DNA of 64,000 bases from the NCBI RefSeq assembly GCF_030272615.1, contig NC_081407.1:143224897-143288896 (forward strand), given 5' to 3'. Below the pieces are notes generated by a model. That model worked only from the letters and a program-made list of their open reading frames with translations, searched no databases and was not told the origin of the DNA. This DNA is from Cryptomeria japonica. Lineage: Eukaryota > Streptophyta > Pinopsida > Cupressales > Cupressaceae. This document shows positions 1 to 11,294 of the stretch, piece by piece (within the stretch, counting starts at the first letter, position 1; every line of letters starts with the position of its first letter). A program made the translations under genes and the position numbers.

Positions 1-347
1 NNNNNNNNNNNNNNNNNNNNNNNNNNNNNNNNNNNNNNNNNNNNNNNNNNNNNNNNNNNNNNNNNNNNNNNNNNNNNNNNNNNNNNNNNNNNNNNNNNNN
101 NNNNNNNNNNNNNNNNNNNNNNNNNNNNNNNNNNNNNNNNNNNNNNNNNNNNNNNNNNNNNNNNNNNNNNNNNNNNNNNNNNNNNNNNNNNNNNNNNNNN
201 NNNNNNNNNNNNNNNNNNNNNNNNNNNNNNNNNNNNNNNNNNNNNNNNNNNNNNNNNNNNNNNNNNNNNNNNNNNNNNNNNNNNNNNNNNNNNNNNNNNN
301 NNNNNNNNNNNNNNNNNNNNNNNNNNNNNNNNNNNNNNNNNNNNNNN
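1..347. other. Assembly gap
   Basis: All positions are N. The gap adjoins a CT-rich low-complexity block, a common cause of assembly breaks. Confidence 0.99.
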
Positions 348-830
348 TCTCTATCTCTATCTCCCTCTCTCCCCCTCTCCTTTTCCCAATCTCCCTCTCT
401 CTCCCTCTCTCTCCCTCTCCCTCTCTCTCCCTCTCCATCCATCCCCCTCTACTTATCCTACTCTCTCTCTCTATCTCTCCTTTTCCCAATATCCCTCTCT
501 CTCTCCCTCTCTCCCTCCCCCTCTCCTTCTCTCCCAATCTCTCTCTCTTCCTATCCCCTATTCTCTCTCTTACCCCCCTCTCTCTCTCTCCTTCTCTTCA
601 TATCCCCTATTCTCTCTTACCCTCCCTCTATCTCTGTCTCTGTCTCTGTCTCTATCTCCCTCTCTCCCTCTCCTTTTCCCAATCTCCCTCTCTCTCCCTT
701 CCTCCCTCCCTCTCCTCTTCCCTCTCTCTCTCCCCCTCTCCCCCTCCCCCTCTCCTTTTCCAAATCTCCCTCTCTCTCCCTCTCCCTCTCCCCCTCTCTT
801 TTTCCTAATCTCCCTCTCTCTCCCTCTCCA

Positions 831-920
<90 letters not shown>

Positions 921-1090
921 TCCAAATCTCCCTCTCTCTCCCTCTCCATCCCTTCCTCTCTCCCTCTTTCCCTCTCTCTCCCTCTCTCCCTCTCTCCCTC
1001 TCCTTTTCCCCAATATCCCTCTCTCTCCCTCTCCCCCTCTCCTTTCCCCAATCTCCCTCTCTCTCCCTTTCCCTCTCCCCCTCTCCTTTC
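348..1090. repeat. CT-rich (GA-rich on minus) low-complexity block
   Basis: The plus strand is almost pure pyrimidine. Runs of CTCTCC are broken by a recurring phrase, CCTTTTCCCAATCTCCC, seen near 378, 480, 671, 809 and 1010, so the block is a degenerate minisatellite and not just a dinucleotide run. Minus-strand reading gives long Arg-Glu stretches in all frames; these are composition artefacts, not proteins. Confidence 0.95.
835..916. repeat. Perfect (TC)41 microsatellite
   Basis: An uninterrupted TC/GA dinucleotide run of about 82 bases inside the CT-rich block. Its length should be highly variable between individuals. Confidence 0.97.
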
Positions 1091-1091
1091 C

Positions 1092-1220
1092 TAGTTCTAC
1101 ATAACCCATACGGGTTATGTAGAACTAAGGCCAAAACTTCTAGTTCTACATAACCCATATGGGTTATGAGAAATTGTGAACATTCACATAAAAGGTTTCC
1201 ATAACTCGTACGGGTTATGG
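1092..1220. repeat. Cluster of three near-palindromes sharing ATAACCC/GGGTTAT
   Basis: At 1092-1127 two 16-base arms (TAGTTCTACATAACCC and its complement) flank a 4-base centre. At 1149-1168 CATAACCCATATGGGTTATG is a perfect 20-base palindrome, preceded by the same TAGTTCTA. At 1199-1220 a third, with one mismatched pair, is centred on GTAC. They recur about every 50 bases just after the CT block. They could be a transposon end, a cruciform-forming repeat or LTR sequence; no coding content. Confidence 0.85.
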
Positions 1221-1674
1221 GAAAATTTAAATTTTTAATTAAAAAATAAAATGTTCCTCAACTTTTGGTTTTTTAAATTGTTTTTCTCTAGGCTTGGTGT
1301 TACCAAGCCTAGCACATTTTTGAATTTTTAGAACCCACACAAGTTATGAAAAATTTGGTTTTTTTTTGGCATGTAGCCACTTTTTTGTTCACCATCTTGG
1401 TGCACTTACCCTAAATAACTTTTAATTCTTTCCAATCATTTAGTATTTTGTGCCAATAGTTGGCATGTAGTTGTACCTACCCTTGTACCTCATTGGTGCT
1501 CTCATAAATACTCTTGCATTTATAAGCATATCTCATGTACATTTCATTTTATCTTAATCTCAATACATTCATCCATTATATTCTGAAATATCATATTCTC
1601 TCTTTGTGAAGGTTTATATCTATTTGTGATCTTGGGAGGTTGATCACTCCTAAAATCACTAAAATCTCATGTCT
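1221..1674. other. Non-coding, LTR-like sequence, unassigned
   Basis: No gene. Around 1370-1412 the phrase GCCAC-TTTTTGT-C-CCATCTTGGTGCAC closely resembles 38200-38242, so both probably belong to one repeat family. TATA-like stretches (ATAAATACTC near 1505, TTTATAAGC near 1520) suggest the promoter part of an LTR, but neither end could be placed. Confidence 0.35.
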
Positions 1675-3530
1675 CCCCCTACTCAAGGAATCATCTACAA
1701 CATTCTCCCTTCCTTGAATGTAGTGAACATCAACATCATACTCACAAAGGAACTCACTCCATCAACATTGTCTAGCATTCAGTTGACTGAGTAAATATAT
1801 ACTATAATCTGCAATGATCACTATGCAACTCAAACCAATGACCCAAGAGGAAGTACCTCCAATTCACAAGCACATGCACAATTGCTACTAGCTCCAAATC
1901 ATGGGTGGGGTAGTTTATCTCATGATCATTGAGATTATAAGACTGATATGAAATCACCCATCCATCTTGCATGAAAATCACCCCCAAACCCTCGAAAGAT
2001 GCATCTGTGTACACACAACAAATTTCCCTACTAGATTCAACACTACCAAGATAGATGCACTAGTCAAATTCTCCTTAAGATCCTAGAAAATATATCTCAC
2101 ATTGCACAAACCAGACAAACTTCTTCCCTTTCCTCTGAAGAGAAGTGATAGGATGTTCCAACCTAGAAATGTCCTTCATGAAGTGATGGTAATAACTCGC
2201 TAACCCCATGAAACTACAAACCTTTGAGACATTAGTTGACATTGGCCAATCAACAATAGCCTAGATCTTAGAAGGGTCTACTATGATATCCTCTTCTAAA
2301 ATAATATCGCTTGAATATCTCACCTTAGTCTAAAAGAACTCACACTTAGCAAAGTTTCCATTCAACTAATTATCATTAAGGAATTGAAAAACCTATTAAA
2401 AGTGGTCCCCATGTTCCTCCATAGTCCTCGAATACACCAAAATATCATCAAGAAACACAAGGACAAAATGGTCAAGGCAGGTGCAAAATACCTCATTCAT
2501 CAAACTCATGAAGATTGATGCATTTGTCAACCCAAATGAGACAAGCTTGAACTCATAATATCCATATCAAGTGCAGAATTCAGTCCGATGAATGTCGGCA
2601 TCATGAATGCAAAGTTGATGATACCCTGACTTGTGGTCAATCTTAGAGAACACTTTGGCTCCCTTCATTTGATCAAGTAAGTCATCTATCCTTGGAAATG
2701 GGTATCATTTCTTCACTGTCACCTTATTCAATTGTCAATAGTCAATGCACAAGTGAAGGGATCCATCTTTCTTAAAAAAAAATGGCAGGTGCTCCCCATG
2801 GGGGAACACTAGGATGAATGTGGCCCTTGGAAAATGACTCCAATTAAAAATAGATCTCACTCAAATCTTGAGTGATCATATAATAAGGTATCTTGGAAAT
2901 AGGCTCAGCTCTAGGTACTAGCTCAATACAAAGTCTATGTTGTGCTTAGGTGGAATGCCTAAAATAGCACTTGAAAACACATTTGTGATCTCATGGAGAA
3001 TAGAATCATCATCAAGAGAAAGCTCTCAACTCTCACTCATTGAGACTATGACAACTGATAACCCTATCACATGCACTACATAGCTGAGATCATGTATAAG
3101 GAGATGGGTCTCAAGACCCCTACAAGCTCAACTCTTCTACCAAGGTCATCCACACACTTAATTGACTTATGCCAATAATCAATGCAAGCTTGATGAACAT
3201 CCAACCAATCCATTCCCAAAACAACTTTGTAAGACTCAAAAGGATGGACACAAAGGTCTATGGTAGTAGTGAAGGTACCCAAATCTAACACACAACTATG
3301 GACTAAGGAATATACAACCACCTTGGAACTAGTAGCTAACTCAACTTGCCAACTATCATCTTGCCTTGCTACTACAAGCCCACATTGCTCCAAAAGAAAG
3401 GGGGATGTAAAGTAATTTGAAGCACCATAATAAAATAAAATAGATATAAAAATACCACATAACACACTTAAAGTCTCAATGACCATGCCTTTATGCTTAA
3501 CTTGAAAATTATCAACCACCACAAATACCC
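1675..3530 (-). pseudogene. Element A pol: protease, reverse transcriptase, RNase H (broken)
   Basis: The protease part lies at about 3522-3076 and ends in VVLGMDWLDVHQACIDYWHK, the usual C-terminal strand of Ty3/gypsy retropepsins. Reverse transcriptase follows at about 2960-2040: WGAP and KKDGSLHLCIDY near 2790-2720, [10 protein letters not shown] near 2630, and the catalytic [10 protein letters not shown] near 2440. RNase H is at about 2014-1680 (YTDASFEGLGVIF, then YPTHDLELVAIVHVL, ending NVVDDSLSRGRHE). Several stops and at least one frame change interrupt it, so no working enzyme can be made. Integrase, expected next, is missing. Confidence 0.88.
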
Positions 3531-3559
3531 TACGAGATATACCTACATCCCCAACTATA

Positions 3560-4860
3560 GGCTTGGAAGTAGCATACCTCTAAATAGGTCTTGAAACTGT
3601 CCTCTAAGGACACTGAACCACTATGTGACCATGATAACCACATGTATAAAATCCTCCTCTCCCATACCCATGGCTTACAGAAGGTGCACTAGACTGATGT
3701 AAACTGCCCCTACTAGAGCTCTACAATGCACTTTGAGAAGGTTGCCTCTGGTACAAGTGTTTAGCTCGATGCCAATTACGTTCCCTAACTCCCTAAGGTC
3801 TTGACCCTTGACTACCATGATGACCCTAGGAAGACCTCTCTCTCTACTTTTGTTGGTGACTTGATCTGGGAGGTGCAAAATGTGCCCTAGATGAACCTCC
3901 AGGCTAAGATTGAGTGCCATGTACTCCTTAACTGGGTGAAGGTGCACTCTTGATTTGTACTCCTACCTATCCTCCCAACCCTCTAGCTAGATTCTCTTTA
4001 ATAATTATTGCCTTGTAAAAAAAAACCTCCAACATCTTGGGCTCAAAGAATCGAAAACCTCCACTAATGTGAGAATTAAGGCCTCAAACAAAGTGTTTTA
4101 ATAAAATAGGCTCATCATCAGAAATGCTAGAATACTTCTTGAGCTCAAAGTATCAATTCTCATACTAGTCCACGATCATAGCCATCTGATGAAGCTCATA
4201 GAACTCATTGACATGCCTCTGATGGTAATGATCTGCAATGAAAAGTTCTCAAAGTCTCTCTAAGAAGATCTTCCAGGAAACCGAGGCAGTATCTAAATGG
4301 AGCTTTTTCTCCTCCACATGCCATCATGTGGATGCAAAATGCCTAAGATGCATAATGGCACATCGAGCCCTGGTATTCTTGTTCTATAGGTGCATAAAAA
4401 ACATCGATCAATAACTATCAACCAAGACTCTGCCTCAATACCACCAGTATAGCCCTCAAAGGTAGGTGGGTAAGATGTAAGAAGATACCTCATGTGACCT
4501 ACAAGGATATTGTCCTTCTTTGCCTCAATGTTCTCTCTCTAAGGACCACCCTAGAAAGGATATGGCTAAATTTTTTTCTCTCTCACTACTATGATGCACG
4601 AGAATCCTCCTACTGAGATACCTCTTGTTGAGGACCTGAAAGTGGTATATTCTCTTGAAGTAAATGAAGAAGTCGATGACCTCCAAGTTCACCATCATGA
4701 CCACCCTGATTCTCTACACGCTACTAATCCTAGTTGCTAGCCCAATCCCCCTTCTAATCATTAGCCTGATGCTCCTCCTAATGATCAGCCTGAGATGATG
4801 CTTTTGGATAAGATTCAATCAAATACTTAGATGATTACATTTTCATCACCCCCAATTACA
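3560..4860 (-). pseudogene. Element A gag-like capsid/nucleocapsid remnant
   Basis: Near 4480-4300 the phrase PPTFEG with EAESWLIVIDRCF resembles the capsid start of plant Ty3/gypsy gag (PPxFxG...A..WL...). A zinc-knuckle-like YTCGYHGHIVVQC lies near 3640-3600; the first cysteine of the CX2CX4HX4C pattern reads Phe (FYTC), so the knuckle is broken. Arg-rich sequence between them is typical of nucleocapsid. The frame shifts several times, and only pieces of 60-90 residues are open. The probable start is near 4850, just before the point where element B interrupts the leader. Confidence 0.7.
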
Positions 4861-4956
4861 ACTACTTACTTTATGAGGCATCCTTCAAACACCACAAGAC
4901 ATACATTAGCAAAAGAAACATAAATATATCCATAAGCCATGCTAAGGCAATTATAA

Positions 4957-4961
4957 CACAA
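4957..4961. repeat. Possible target duplication CACAA, left of element B
   Basis: CACAA occurs at 4957-4961 and again at 12891-12895, flanking element B within 1-2 bases of the predicted LTR ends. A 5-base duplication is normal for gypsy insertion; the small offset means the LTR ends or the duplication have mutated. Confidence 0.45.
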
Positions 4962-4963
4962 CA

Positions 4964-6586
4964 TGGTGCAGGGCACCTAACCATCCAAGTATGAAATATT
5001 TGTTTTCTTTTAAGTTTGTGTGTTATCTTTGTGATGTACTAATGGACCAACCATTGAGGACTCAGTAGAGACATGGTTGAATTGTCCAAGTTTTGGTTTG
5101 AGTCAATTGTGTCCAGGATGCTGACAGCCTGAGAAGTGAGATGCTTAGGTAGTTCACATGTAAAATACTCTAGATGAATGCATTCATGTATTAGGGGTCA
5201 ATTGAGTTGTGTTTAGGTATTCTAAGGTGTTTGAGGACCTTCAAGAGTCTTAAAATGCATTAGAATGCAAAACTGCATCCTGGAGCAAAAAGTTGTAAAA
5301 AAGTTGCCGAGCAACATTTTGCAATTTCTTGCAAAAGTTGCATTTTGGTTATAGGCATTAAAATTTGGTTGAACTGACTAAAACAAGAGAATATAAGACA
5401 AAATTCACTTCATTGTACGGGTTGGAGGATTGGAAATGCAAGAGTAAGTTTTTGGTTTGTGAAGCAACCTCGTTTCCACCGGTTTTTGATAGTTTTACTC
5501 TTATTTTCATTGTTTGTACGGTCCAGTACGGACTAGATGGTGTAAATTCATTGCAATTCTGAGGATTCATTGTATTTGTCTTATTTAAGGTTGATTTGCA
5601 GGTTTGATTGTCCTAAGTTGTAGAGATTTCTTCCATTCTTTGCAACTAGGAGCAAAACCCTTGCAAGTAGGGTTTAAGAGCAAGAAAATGTCTCTAACCT
5701 AGGCATTCTTTGATGACACCTATTTAAATCACTAAGAATGCTATGTTAGGGTCTATAAATAGGTTTAGAATAGGGTGTGTGGTGTTGCAGGTCTAGGAGG
5801 AGGAGAAATAATGAAGCCCTAGGCTCACCACTGGGAGTAGGTGAGTTAGGACAACAAGAAAGGTGTGATCTATGAGCACATAGGGATTGGTGCAGGACCA
5901 AGTGACACATGAATGTAAAGACCACTAAGTTTCCTTGAATATTCCCAAAGTTTTTGGAGTAGGAGATTTGATTTGTGAAGAGTTTTAGACCCATCTTGTC
6001 AAGTCACCAGTGAGGCCTAAACCCTTCAAAATAGTGTAGAATTGGAAACCCCACTAGTATGGATAAACCAGATGCAATTTTCTAGTATTGTTTGTAACTT
6101 CCAAAAGGGTACTCAAATCCATGATTTATTTCTAGGATTGTTTGGGACTTTTGCAAATTAAGACCCTAAAACTGCCTAGGGAGGGCTAATGCAATTAGGC
6201 CTAATTTGGTGCTGGTAGAGACCTAGAAGGGTTAGGAAGAGAAGGCAATGGATTTGGTGAGCCTTAAATCTCAAAATACATTGAAGACATCTTGTAGATG
6301 CATTGGGAAACAATAAGAAGTGGTTGTGAGTTAAGATCCTTGCAGGAGTGGTTGGAGCCCAGGAGAAGAGTGTTTGAATAACTGAGGTGGCAACCTCAAG
6401 TGGTGGAGTTGATTGTCTAGAAAAAATTGGCTATACCTAGGAGGCAAGTCAAGAAGGTTCAGACCTTGGAGGACTCATTATCATAACCCCTGCCAAGTGC
6501 CATAGGAAGGACTTGAGTGGTTGAAGGGTTGAGTAGGAAAAGTCACTCAAAAAGGTGTATCAAACCAAGCTCCAAGACTCTCTGCA
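4964..6586 (+). repeat. Element B 5' LTR
   Basis: It begins TGGTGCAGGGCACC and ends CTCTCTGCA. The same sequence, with scattered differences, recurs at 11278-12889. The start could instead be TGCAGGG at 4967, which would pair as an imperfect inverted end with TGCAGAG. About 1.6 kb long. Confidence 0.9.
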
Positions 6587-6592
6587 TTAGAG

Positions 6593-6605
6593 TGGTAATA
6601 GAGCC
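6593..6605 (+). other. Element B primer-binding site (initiator Met tRNA type)
   Basis: TGGTAATAGAGCC lies 6 bases after the LTR end. It differs at two positions from TGGTATCAGAGCC, the usual site for initiator Met tRNA in plant retrotransposons. Confidence 0.75.
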
Positions 6606-6659
6606 ATTCTTTGAAAGATTTGGTGTATGTCAGATTGTGAATAATCAGAAGCAATTTCA

Positions 6660-7724
6660 ATGCATCCAAGGGTAATGACTCTAGAAGCCATCTAACAGTT
6701 GGTGGCACAGATGATAGAAGGATTGAAGGATGCAGAAGGAAGCAGAGGAACCAGAGAGGTTAAGAAGGAGAAGGGGAAGGTTAAGACAAAATGGGGTGAT
6801 GAGATTGATGAAAAAGTGGAAGATGGAGAGGAACCAACAACACTAGCCATGCCTCAAGACCAAAAGCTATTCTTGGATGCAGTCAAATCCATTTCTAAAG
6901 ACAACTTGGATGGATTACCCACATATGTAGGAAACCTCAATGGAGAAGAGTTGCTAGATTGGATAGAGGCTCTCAATAATCACTTTGATTACAAAGAGGC
7001 AGCAGAAGAGAAAAGAGTCAATGTGGCCAAATCAAGAATGAGAGGATAGGCATTAGTTTGGTGGAATATGATGCAAGAAGAAAGGACTCAAGAAGGCAAA
7101 AATAAGATAACTTCATGAGAGCGTATGAAGATCAGACTTAAGGCACAATTCCTTCTAGGAGATTATGATGTTGAAATCCATAAGAGACTGCAAAATCTAA
7201 AACAAAGGGAGTTAGATGTCAATGCATACACTAAAGAATTCCACAAACTCAGTTTGAGGGCTAGGAAGCATGAGAATGGAGTGGAGAAGTTGGCCAGGTA
7301 CATGAATGGCATTAGACAAAATATACAAGATGAGATAAGTATCCTCACACTAGACACCGTCCATGAGTGTTTTCAGTTGGCCCTAAGGGCAGAAGAGAAG
7401 ATCAAAATGAGGAGTGAACAAAATCAGAAACATAGGGGAGGTAAGAATTTCAGAGGTAGAGGAAACTTTGGTAGAGGGCAGCAATCACCAAGAAATGAAG
7501 AGCAGCAAGGCCAAGAAAGTAGTGGGGACTCTCAGAGAGGAGCATTTAGAGGATCCTATAGAGGAAGGAGCAATTTTAGGGGTAGGTTTGGAAACTCAAG
7601 AAGAGGAAATACAGTCTTCACCAGTAGGTGTTATCATTGCAATCAAGTAGGGAATACCATGAGTAAGTACCTAGGGAAAGCCTCAAGCTCCACAAGCTCA
7701 TACATGGGGGAAAGAAGAACTTAA
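6660..7724 (+). pseudogene. Element B gag (capsid and nucleocapsid), nonsense-broken
   Basis: The likely start is the ATG at 6660, in frame with everything downstream. A capsid domain is visible: LPTYVGNLNGEELLDWIEAL (about 6915-6975), then ALVWWNMMQEER and AQFLLGDY..VEIHKRLQNL (7050-7200), matching plant retrotransposon gag. An Arg/Gly-rich tail runs about 7435-7620. The zinc knuckle near 7630 reads CYHCNQVGNTMSKY: two cysteines are present, but the histidine and last cysteine of CX2CX4HX4C are replaced. Stops lie at 6693 (TAA), 7047 (TAG), 7116 (TGA) and 7722 (TAA). The first two fit CAA/CAG to TAA/TAG changes. Confidence 0.88.
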
Positions 7725-10019
7725 TTTTTTCAAGAGGAGGACATTCAGAGTGTAACTTCTTCAATCAGCAAGGCAGGACCAATGATAGATGGAGAAAACT
7801 TGATGATGAGGAGAACAATGCTCAAGATACCCCAAGCTCAAGAGCCACCACAAAGGAAAAGCTTGTTTAGGACCACTTGTAGGTCACATGGGAAGATTTG
7901 TAAAGTGATTGTAGATTCAGGTTCCATTGAGGATATTGTCTCAGTTGAAATGGTGGACAAACTCAAACTAAAAAGATTGCCTCACCTCACTCCTTACAAG
8001 GTATCATGGCTCAACCGAGGTCAACATGTATTGGTTGATGAACAAGCATGGGTGGATTTTGAAATTGGTGAGTACAAGGACAGATTGCTATGTGACATAT
8101 TTCCTATGGATGCTTGCCATTTGTTGTTGGGCCGTCCATGGCAATATGATGTGAGAGCTACTCATGATGGGGAGAAGAACATCTATTTTTTCACCAAGAA
8201 TGGGAAGAAGTATCAAATGGATCCACTACCTGAACCAAAGGAAGAAAAGAAAATAGGCTCAAATGTGATGCTGATGAGAGGAAAAGAGTTTCTCAAAGTG
8301 TTGAAACAAGAAGGTCATCAAGGCCATGCTATTGTGTTGAAGCCTAGAGATGAAGCTAAGGCAGACCCAATGAGTGAAGTGCCTCAAGAGGTGAAAGGTC
8401 TACTCAAAAAGTATGAAAAAGTGATAGGGGATGACATACCTGATTCTTTGCCTCTAATGAGAGATGTGAATCATCAAATAAACTTAATACCATGGGCCAA
8501 TCTACCAAACAAAGCTACCTACAAATTGACACCTAGTCAAAATGAAGAGATCGCCAAACAAGTGCAAGAAATATTGGACAAAGGGTTTATCAAGAAGAGT
8601 TTGAGTCCATGTGCTGTTCCTAATGTGTTAGTGCCTAAAAAGGGAGGCAAATGGAGAATATGAATGGACTCTAGAGCAATCAACAAGATTACTATAAGGT
8701 ACTAGTTTCCCATGCCAAGGATTGAGGACCTATTAGACAATCTAGGAGGTGCAAGCTACTTCACAAAGGTGGACTTGAAGTTTGGTTATCATCAGATCAA
8801 ACTCAAACCTAGAGATAAATGGAAGACAACCTTTAGAACCAATGCAGGCCTATATGAGTGGTTGGTGATGCCATTTGGCCTCACCAATGCACCTAGTACC
8901 TTCCAAAGGCTCATGAATGAAGTCTTAGTTGAATTTATTGGTAGATTTGTTATTGTGTATCTTGATGACATTTTTATCTATAGCAGGTTCAAGGAGGAAC
9001 ACTTCAAGCATATGGAGATGGTTTTGAAGAAGTTGAAGGAGGCTCAACTCAAGATTAACCTTGAAAAATATGAGTTTTTGAAAACAGAGATAGTATACCT
9101 TGGTTTTGTTATTTCTCATGGATGTTTAAAAATGGATCCAAGTAAGGTAGAAGCAATACTTAATTGGCCTATCCCTAGGGGCATAAGTGAAGTTAGAAGA
9201 TTCCCTGGAATGGCATCTTTTTATAGGAAATTTGTGAGAAACTTTAGCCATGTTTGTGCTCCTATTCTCAATACCATTAAAGGAGGGATTAAATGCCACT
9301 TTAAGTGGAGAAAGCAAGCCAATAAGGGGTTTGAAATTTTGAAAACCAAGGTAGAAGAGATGCCAACCCTTACATTGCTTGACTTCAATCAGTTGTTTAC
9401 AGTAGAATGTGATGCAAGCCAAAGGGCAATAGGGGCATTTTTAAGCCAAGAGGGACATCCTATAGCTTTCTTCTTAGAAAAGTTAAATGAAGGTAAGAAA
9501 AGGTGCTCCACATATGATTTGGAGTTGTATGCAATGGTTCAAACACTAAAAAAGTGGCGTCATTACTTGCTGCCCAAAGAATTTGTAGTCTTCATTGACA
9601 ACCATGCCCTTAGTTTCCTCAATGGGCAAGAGAAGTTGAACCAAAGACACCTAAAGTGGGTTGAGTACCTACAATCCTATATATTTACTATCAAATGCAA
9701 GAAAGGGATAGCCAACAAAGTAACTGATGCACTAAGTAGGAGAATCATGACCATGCATGAGATACAATTGCAAAGTGTGGGTTTGAGTAAGTTAAAAGAC
9801 CTCTACAAGGATGATAAGGATTTTGCAGAGATATATAATGTTTGTACTGATTTTTCTAACACCTCAAATGTCTCCTATTCAAAATACATGATACAAGAGG
9901 TTTTTCTGTTCAAAGGTCATCTTCTTTGCATACCTCAATGTTCTATGAGGCAAAATATTATTCAAGAGAAGCATCAAGGAGGTCTTGGAGGTCAATTTGG
10001 CATTGATAAGACTTTGTAG
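7725..10019 (+). pseudogene. Element B pol: protease, reverse transcriptase, RNase H
   Basis: Protease: IVDSGSIEDIVS (about 7905-7945) keeps the catalytic D-S-G, and HLLLGRPWQYDV near 8120 closes the fold. Reverse transcriptase: FIKKSLSPCAVPNVLVPKK (8590-8640), VDLKFGYHQIKL (8770), MPFGLTNAPSTFQRLMN (8870-8920) and catalytic VIVYLDDIFIYS (8950-8985). RNase H: VECDASQRAIGAFLSQEG (9405-9455), then TYDLELYAMV and FIDNHALSFL, ending at KVTDALSRR near 9740. In-frame stops at 8661 (TGA, in WRI-stop-MDSRA), 8703 (TAG) and 10017 (TAG); no frameshift. Catalytic Asp residues are otherwise intact. Confidence 0.93.
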
Positions 10020-11294
10020 CAGGTTGGTAGGTTTTATTATTGGCCCAAGTTGAAATCAGAAGTGAGAAGGTTTGCAGAGCAATGTACCATCTGCCAAAGA
10101 GAAAAAGAAACCTCAAGTAACGCAGGTCTATCTCAACCCTTGGTCATACCTTAGAGGCCTTGGGAATGTTTGAGCATGGATTTTGTGTTAGGTTTGCCTA
10201 GGACACCAAGAGGATTTGATAGTGTGTATGTGGTGGTAGATAGGTTCAACAAAATGGCACATTTCATACCTTGCAAGGGCACCAATAATGCCACCTATAT
10301 TGCAAGCCTCTTCTTCAAGGAGATAGTCAAAATTCATGGTCTTACAATCAACATTGTTAGTGATAGAGATGTGAAGTTTTTGAGCCACTTTTGGAGGACA
10401 CTTTGGAGGAAGTTGGGCACCAAGTTATCTTTCTCATCTTCCTATCATCCTCAATCAGATGGTTAGACAGAGGTAGTCAACCGATCATTGGGTAACTTGC
10501 TAAGATGTCTTACCAAACAACATGGGCATAATTGGGATCTAGTACTTGGACAGGCAGAATATGCATATAATGACTTAGTGAACCATAGAACAGGTAAAAG
10601 TCCTTTTGAGATAGTGTATGGATTCCATCCTAGGGGTATATTAGAGCTCAGAGATCTCAGTTCAATGACACCCAAGAGTCTACAAGGGGAGAAATTTGTA
10701 GAAGGTATTAAAGAGGTGCATGATAAGGTAAGGTAGTTCTTACAACAAAAATCTGAGCAGTATAAGGTTCAAGATGATAAAACAAGGAGGAACGTACAAT
10801 TTAAAGTAGGAGACTTAGTGTTGGCATACCTTAGGAAGGAGAGACTTCCAAAAGGGAAGCCTATCAAGCTCATGATGAAGAAAATTGGACCTCTCAAGGT
10901 GGTGCACAAGTATGGGCAGAATGCATATGAGGTCGAGCTTCCTCCTACCTTGGGGGTATATCCTATTTTTAATATATGTGATCTCTATCTATACAAGGGA
11001 GAGTCACCATCAAATTAGATAGACATGCCATCACCATTTTATGAAGATTGCATAAAGGATTTGCCACCTCGTCAACTGGTTGAATTAGAGAGTATCTTGG
11101 ATACCAAGATAATAAAAAAGACAAGGAAAGGAATGTACAAGAACTATCTTGTCAAGTGGAAAGGGTTACCTGATTCAGATGCCATGTGGATGTCAGAAGG
11201 CAGATATACTTCAGCATGGAGTGGATATTTCAGACCTTATAACTCAAGGGATTTGAGTTCTTTGTCCCAGGAGAGTATGGTGCAAGGCACCTAA
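10020..11294 (+). pseudogene. Element B integrase with C-terminal chromodomain-like region
   Basis: The zinc-binding N-terminus spans about 9965-10105: EKHQGGLGGQFGIDKT then CTICQ. The second histidine (usually GHFG) reads Gln. Catalytic core: [11 protein letters not shown] (10172), [13 protein letters not shown] (10355) and the E region at HPQSDG-stop-TEVVNRS (10448-10480), where the stop replaces a nearly invariant Gln. GPLKVVHKYGQNAYEVELP near 10890 is the GPY/F-type C-terminal module. KGMYKNYLVKWKGLPDSDA (about 11130-11190) is a chromodomain core (YLVKWKG), marking a chromovirus. Stops at 10152, 10464, 10734 and 11016 are all TAG. The final stop lies inside the 3' LTR. Confidence 0.92.
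11265..11277 (+). other. Element B polypurine tract
   Basis: CCCAGGAGAGTA immediately precedes the 3' LTR start TGGTGCA. It is purine-rich but short, and overlaps the end of the coding frame. Confidence 0.55.

Noticed and set aside
570-1158. Minus-strand frames of 70-180 codons rich in Arg-Glu
   Set aside because: They are translations of the CT/GA low-complexity block, open in several frames at once; no protein evidence.
5358-5570. Overlapping frames on both strands in the element B LTR, repeated at 11662-11874
   Set aside because: Duplicated only because the LTR is duplicated; no domain and both strands open equally.
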